This document shows positions 59,495 to 64,000 of a DNA stretch of 64,000 nucleotides, in pieces. The notes beneath the pieces are model-generated. The model had not been told where the DNA came from. It saw nothing but the letters and a program-made list of their open reading frames with translations, and did no database searches. Each line of letters starts with the position of its first letter. Positions within the stretch are counted from its first letter, which is position 1. The DNA comes from Blasia pusilla (Eukaryota; Marchantiophyta; Marchantiopsida; Blasiales). The stretch lies in NCBI GenBank assembly GCA_050084515.1, contig CM114271.1, positions 56,978,001 through 57,042,000 on the forward strand, given 5' to 3'. A program made the translations under genes and the position numbers.

Positions 59495-62400
59495 ACTTGG
59501 AGTTGTAAGGTTCAGAACACCATGGAGCCGGATTTGGGCTGCTCATCTCATAAATGAGGAGATATTTGGCACCTTAGGTTCAAGCAATCCAAGCCAAAAT
59601 TTGGTTGCACCAAATACAATTTGGAGGTTCGATTGCAAGTTTCATTACTCAATTCTAAGAGATGTTGGTGGTGATTGATGATGTCCTAGAAGCCAATCAA
59701 ATCTTCAACTTTGAGGAGGCAATGTTGCCCAAGTTGAAAGGGAAACTACAGGAGAAAAGAATTGTTGGAAAAAAATTTTGGAAAGTTAAAGGTGGCAATT
59801 GACATGGCTATTCAACTGGTGGCGGGAAATCTAAGTCTTAAGAAGTGAGACAAGATGGTCCCCATTAGAAATGTAGGGGCATCATTTGGCGGGGAGAACA
59901 AGAGGAAACTCGATAAGATCGACAAGATTACACTTGGGGTCAGAACCCAAAAGGTTCAAACCTTAATAATCCCCAAGTTCCAAGAAAGAGGCGACCTCAA
60001 GTGAACCCGATACTACAGGGTCTAATGTGCGCAATATCTTGGTAATTTCAAGACAGAGTGCCCCAAGGTGAAAGGGACCAATACGTGGAAGGCAAGACCA
60101 ATGCTATAGCAAGCAAGAGCAATTAGCAAGTGTGAGGATGTTGACTTGGTAAGGGAGACTAACACCTTGACATTTAGCATGTTTAGCATGTTTGATTGGG
60201 ATCCTTAAGGGAACGAGTTGAGGTAAGGTGATGAGTCTTCAAAGGAGTGACATTAGAATGCCGAGGAGTGTTGATTTCTAGTTGAGGTACGTACTGATTG
60301 TATGAAAATGTGTGATTGCTTTGATTGACATAGGGGCGACCTGCAACTTCCTAGATCCAAAGGTGGTGAAGAGGTTGGGAGTGCTAGTAATCGACATGGA
60401 GCAGACCCTAATTTTGATCTATGTGGAAGGACACTAAAGAACCATATGCACCTTAACTTAGGCGTCGAACAATAAGATGGTGATTCCAATGGTGGAAGCC
60501 GAATCTAGCGCTAGGGGAAATTTTCTAGTATGTAGCTTAGGCAACATAGATGTAATTTTATCACTTAGGTTTTTTAATAGACATGCCCTAGTGATTAGAT
60601 CAACAAAAAGGCATATTAGAGGTTCCTCTTGGTAATGGAAATTCCATGAGGATTCTTGAGATTCAAAGTGCAAATTTGAGCCCTCAAATTTTGAGGATTA
60701 ATTAAATAAATCACATTGCTAAATTGATTTTGGCCAAGCAACTTGAAAAAGATCTCAAGGGGGGATTCTAATCTTGGGGAGTCACGTTGAAAGTTGAGGC
60801 TCGAGAGTTGAGGATTGTGAATTGGATGAGGCACAACAAAAGGAGGAACTAAAAGGAAACCCTATACCTAGAGTGGGAAAACTCTTGGAAGGGTTCCGGG
60901 ATGTCATAATCAAGGAACTTCTAGAAGGGTTACCTCCTAGGCAAGATGTGGATCATGAGATAGAATTCAAACCCATAACAACTCCGATTGCAAGGAACCC
61001 ATGGAGGATGTCTCCCCAAGAAAGGAAACTCTGGTAAAAGCACATTAAGGCATTGGAGGAAAGGAGGCTCATTTGCCCAAGTAGGTTGGAATTTGGAGCC
61101 CCTTCCCTTTTCATCTCGAAGAAGGATGGTTTTATGTGCTTGTGCATGAATTACAAGGCATTGACCAAAAGGACTATCAACAACAAGTATCTGTTGCCTT
61201 TGGTAGATGACTTGTTTGATGTGATTGCAAGATCCAAGTATCTTACTAAGATAGACCTAAGGTGAGGGCATTACCAAATTTAATTGTACAAGGGGATGAA
61301 CAAAAGACTACAATGAGGAAAGATTCAGATCATGAGTTTCTAGGGATGTCGTTTGGACTAACTAATGCATCAACTATACTCATGCCTCTTATGAATATTA
61401 TCTTTCACAATTTTTTATTTAGGGGAATAGTGGTGTTCTTCAATGACATCCTCATACATTCAGTTATCCAAGAGGAACATGAGGTTCTCCTTAAAGAAGT
61501 CTTGGGGCGTTTAAGAAAGAAAAAATTGTTCACAAAACCTTTTAAGTGTTGCTTCATGGTCCTAAAAGTGGAATTCTTTAGACACACGTTGACAATGGAA
61601 GGCATATGACCCATCATGACAAACTTGAGGGTATCAAGTTGTGGCCAGCACCAAGGAACTTGATTGAGACAAGGTCTAAATCTTGGATTTGTAACCTATT
61701 ATAGACGATGCATCCAAGATTATTCCAAGATTTCTTGACCACTCAATGGCTTGACATGAAAAGAAACTATGTTCTGATGGTATGAGAAATGTCAGGAGGC
61801 ATTTGAGCAACAAAAATTTCTAGTAAGCAAGCCTCGTTATTCAGGTTGGCGGTAATCAGGATCCCATTTGAAGTTTGGATCAATGCATCTAACTTTGTGA
61901 TTGGGGGACTGATAAAACAAGCATGTCAACTAGTTTCTTGTGAGTCCGCCAAATTAGAGAACAACTGGCCCACTCATGAGAGGTATATGATGATTCATTT
62001 CCTAAAGACATGGGAAGTATATTTATTACATAGTCTGTACTTCAAGGTTGCACTGACAACATCACTTGCAAGAATTTTTCAAGTCAAAAGAAGCTATCAC
62101 CGAAACAACTCCATTGGCAAGATTTCCTTGCAAGATTTACCATGGAAATCATCTATACGCTAAGCAAGTAGAATGTGGTAGCCGATACCTTAATTGGGCA
62201 AGATCAATACTTGAGAGGAACTTGGGTGTTGGAAACCAGTTGGAGAAACTTGGTGAAGGCGGCTTATTACACGATGAAGTGCACTTGCCCACTTCTTTAG
62301 AGGCTCTAAAGAAAGAAGCAAGTTAGTGTGAGGTACGTAACACTCTTGAATGGTGTTTTGAAGTAGAATTTGTAAAAGATATACATTCTTGAGAGTTTAA

Positions 62401-62700
62401 GGACCAAGGTTCCCAAAGTTCATCATGATACACCTTGGATGGGACATCCACATCAGATAGCAATCTTGGAGATTCATAAGAAATATTCTTATTGGCCATC
62501 TCAAGACAAGGATATAATAAATTATTTCCAATCTTGTTTGGTTTGTCAAAAGAACCAAAGGGACCATGGAAATACGTCGTGGCTTCTTCAACCTTTTCCC
62601 ATTCCAATTCTTTTAAAACATTGAACGCTAATGTTTTCATTTCATTTCAACTTGAAATACAATTACGGAGTTAGCTCATCTTTTCTTTGACAATATTTTA
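59495..62700 (+). mobile_element. E5: degraded plus-strand Ty3-type retrotransposon
   Basis: Fragments in order are a gag-like stretch with a decayed zinc knuckle, CAQYLGNFKTECPK (about 60028-60070), and protease ALIDIGATCNFLDPK (about 60320-60370). RT and RNase H follow, then an integrase zinc module with SCLVCQKNQRDHG (about 62530-62570). LTRs were not identified. Frame breaks are numerous. Confidence 0.7.
60822..62060 (+). pseudogene. E5 RT and RNase H remnant
   Basis: The N-terminal RT part has LEGFRDVIIKELLEGLPP, then APSLFISKKDGFMCL and NNKYLLPLVDDLFDVI. The palm has GMSFGLTNA, and the active-site box is VVFFNDILIHS, lacking the first Asp. RNase H has FEVWINASNF and NNWPTHERYM. It is distinct from both E1 and E2 RTs. 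Confidence 0.75.
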
Positions 62701-63369
62701 AAACATTAGCGTTCACCAAATGAGTCATATATTATTTGATTGAGAGACCAAGTTTATCTCTTAGTTTTGGACATTTCTGTCAAAGATACTATGAGCGGAT
62801 ATGTTCCTAAGTTTGGGTTATTATTCGAATATGGTAGGTTGAGCAAAACGTGTAGACGTAGTGTTTGAGGAGTAATTACAAAAATATGAGTATGATAATT
62901 AATTTAATGATATGCGAATACATGGAAATTCCAAAAATTCAAGAAAGTGTCCAAAATTTATCTTGAATGAGGAATGAGTTTTGAATGTTTTCATTGGGAT
63001 GCATGTACTTGTGAATGGAGCATGACTTTTATATATCGTGGCATCATGAGATTAGGTGGATGAGCTTGATATGGTTTGCTACCACAATTGGGATCAAAGT
63101 GTCATGTGCTGAGTATGTTCTCACACAACGTGTTATATTACATTGACGTAGGCTTGGGTATCGAGTGAAGGACGAGTCCATAACCCAAGGCGTTGGTGAA
63201 TTCAACCCACGGATTATTGGATTCTCAACATCCACTCCTCTGAGCACTATTGATTTGATCGGCCCCCTTGTATGAGGAGAAGCCTAGATCGATGGTTCCG
63301 ACTTAGACGTCGAAGGAGTCATAGTAATATGACGAAGGTGGTTTATGGAGTAGTGTTAATAGGTTTATC
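62701..63369. other. No gene recognised
   Basis: AT-rich to 63000, with short ORFs only. It may be E5 integrase remnant followed by unrelated sequence. Confidence 0.35.
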
Positions 63370-63460
63370 TAACCCTATATTGCATCAGGGTGCGGGGTAC
63401 CCTGATGCGTCGCGGGGGTCCGGGGGCGCAGCCCCTGGCAAATTTTTTCTATTAATAGAA
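63370..63460. repeat. GC-rich double hairpin, possible LTR piece
   Basis: GCATCAGGG and CCCTGATGC form an inverted pair around TGCGGGGTA (about 63383-63409). A second GGGGGCGCAGCCCC hairpin follows at about 63422-63436. Such GC hairpins occur in some plant copia-type LTRs, but no paired LTR lies in the window. Confidence 0.45.
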
Positions 63461-64000
63461 ACGAAGAAAAATAGGTAAAAACCCTAGTTTTCCCGAGTAG
63501 TCAAATAGTCGGGAGCCGCAGCGGTAGCGCATTCTCGTATGTCGAGTTATCTCCCAGTTCAGGTTCCATCGAAGCTCTTCTGTGAGCACACGGACTGACT
63601 AGGCCACTTTGTATCTCTAAGTTTTGTAAAGATTTCAGTGATTTAGTCACTTTCTGCTTTTCTCACACGGATTACTTATGATGTCTTTAGGGGTGGGCGC
63701 CAATGCAAGTCAACGAGGACTTAAACTTGGGTAAGTGGAGAACCATTGCAAATAGCTAAGTCATGATCATGGTTCCAAGGAGGAAAGACCTTAGTATGAC
63801 CTACCAAAGTTGAAACCTAGACTAGCTAGTCGCGAGACAAGGAAGGGCGGAAAAACTAGCCGTGGGACTAACGCTAGGTAAGACGTGCACATGTCTTGTA
63901 ACTAGCCTTAGTGAAAAAGGGATGTAATTTTTTGCAATAAAGTTTTGAGATCTTAGAGCCAAGCACCAATTCAAGGGTGAGAAGCAATAAACACGTGAGT
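63461..64000. other. No gene recognised
   Basis: Possibly the remainder of an LTR beginning upstream. No coding motif is seen. Confidence 0.3.

Noticed and set aside
1-64000. tRNA, rRNA or other structured RNA genes
   Set aside because: I looked for tRNA-like arms and rRNA-like stretches by eye and found only the primer-binding complement in E2.

Overview
This window looks like repeat-rich nuclear DNA of a land plant. The main signs are Ty3-type LTR retrotransposons (one primed by initiator-Met tRNA, one by a Tat/Athila-like Asp-tRNA primer site), CACTA DNA transposons with a TNP2 transposase and CACTACAAGAAA-type ends, and spliced genes with TATA boxes. No convincing single-copy host gene is visible. 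The species cannot be named from the sequence. A methyltransferase-bearing Ty3 element and a restriction-like-endonuclease LINE are uncommon in flowering plants, so a non-flowering lineage is possible, but this is a weak inference. Nearly all coding sequences are decayed by stops and frameshifts.

Layout: 1-2.1 kb, tandem 293-bp repeats and a doubtful small membrane ORF. 2.1-12.7 kb, element E1, a minus-strand Ty3-type retrotransposon with 4-bp target duplication (GCTC). Its order is gag, protease, DNMT3-type cytosine methyltransferase, RT/RNase H, integrase, PHD finger; its leader is split by a solo LTR (10.0-11.0 kb). 13.9-23.55 kb, CACTA1 (left end not found), split by a solo LTR of an E1-related family (18.4-19.0 kb). 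23.55-30.68 kb, chromovirus E2 (minus strand, chromodomain), left LTR truncated. 31.3-49.1 kb, E3, an E1 relative that lost its protease/methyltransferase block and is broken by three insertions: a Tat-like LTR fragment (31.68-33.19 kb), CACTA2 (35.99-47.20 kb, duplication TCT) and a solo LTR (47.40-48.40 kb, duplication CATAG). 50.8-53.9 kb, a LINE with C2H2 finger, RT and restriction-like endonuclease. 56.1-56.7 kb and 57.5-59.5 kb, E1-family 3' fragments (E6, E4). 59.5-62.7 kb, plus-strand Ty3 remnant E5.

Two things stand out. First, the E1 family combines a retrotransposon-borne DNMT3-like methyltransferase, a PHD finger fused behind the integrase, and split direct terminal repeats (A1-internal-B1-A2-B2, the DIRS/PAT-like arrangement) although it encodes a DDE integrase and makes target duplications. 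Second, CACTA2 carries no recognisable TNP2. It holds two divergent decayed genes: a large spliced gene ending in what looks like a beta-class N6/N4 (amino) DNA methyltransferase, and a Cys/His-rich transposase-like gene. About thirty copies of a 27-bp palindrome sit in the introns and flanks, and a 67-bp palindrome array lies between the two TATA boxes. Two unrelated transposons in one window thus seem to carry two different classes of DNA methyltransferase.
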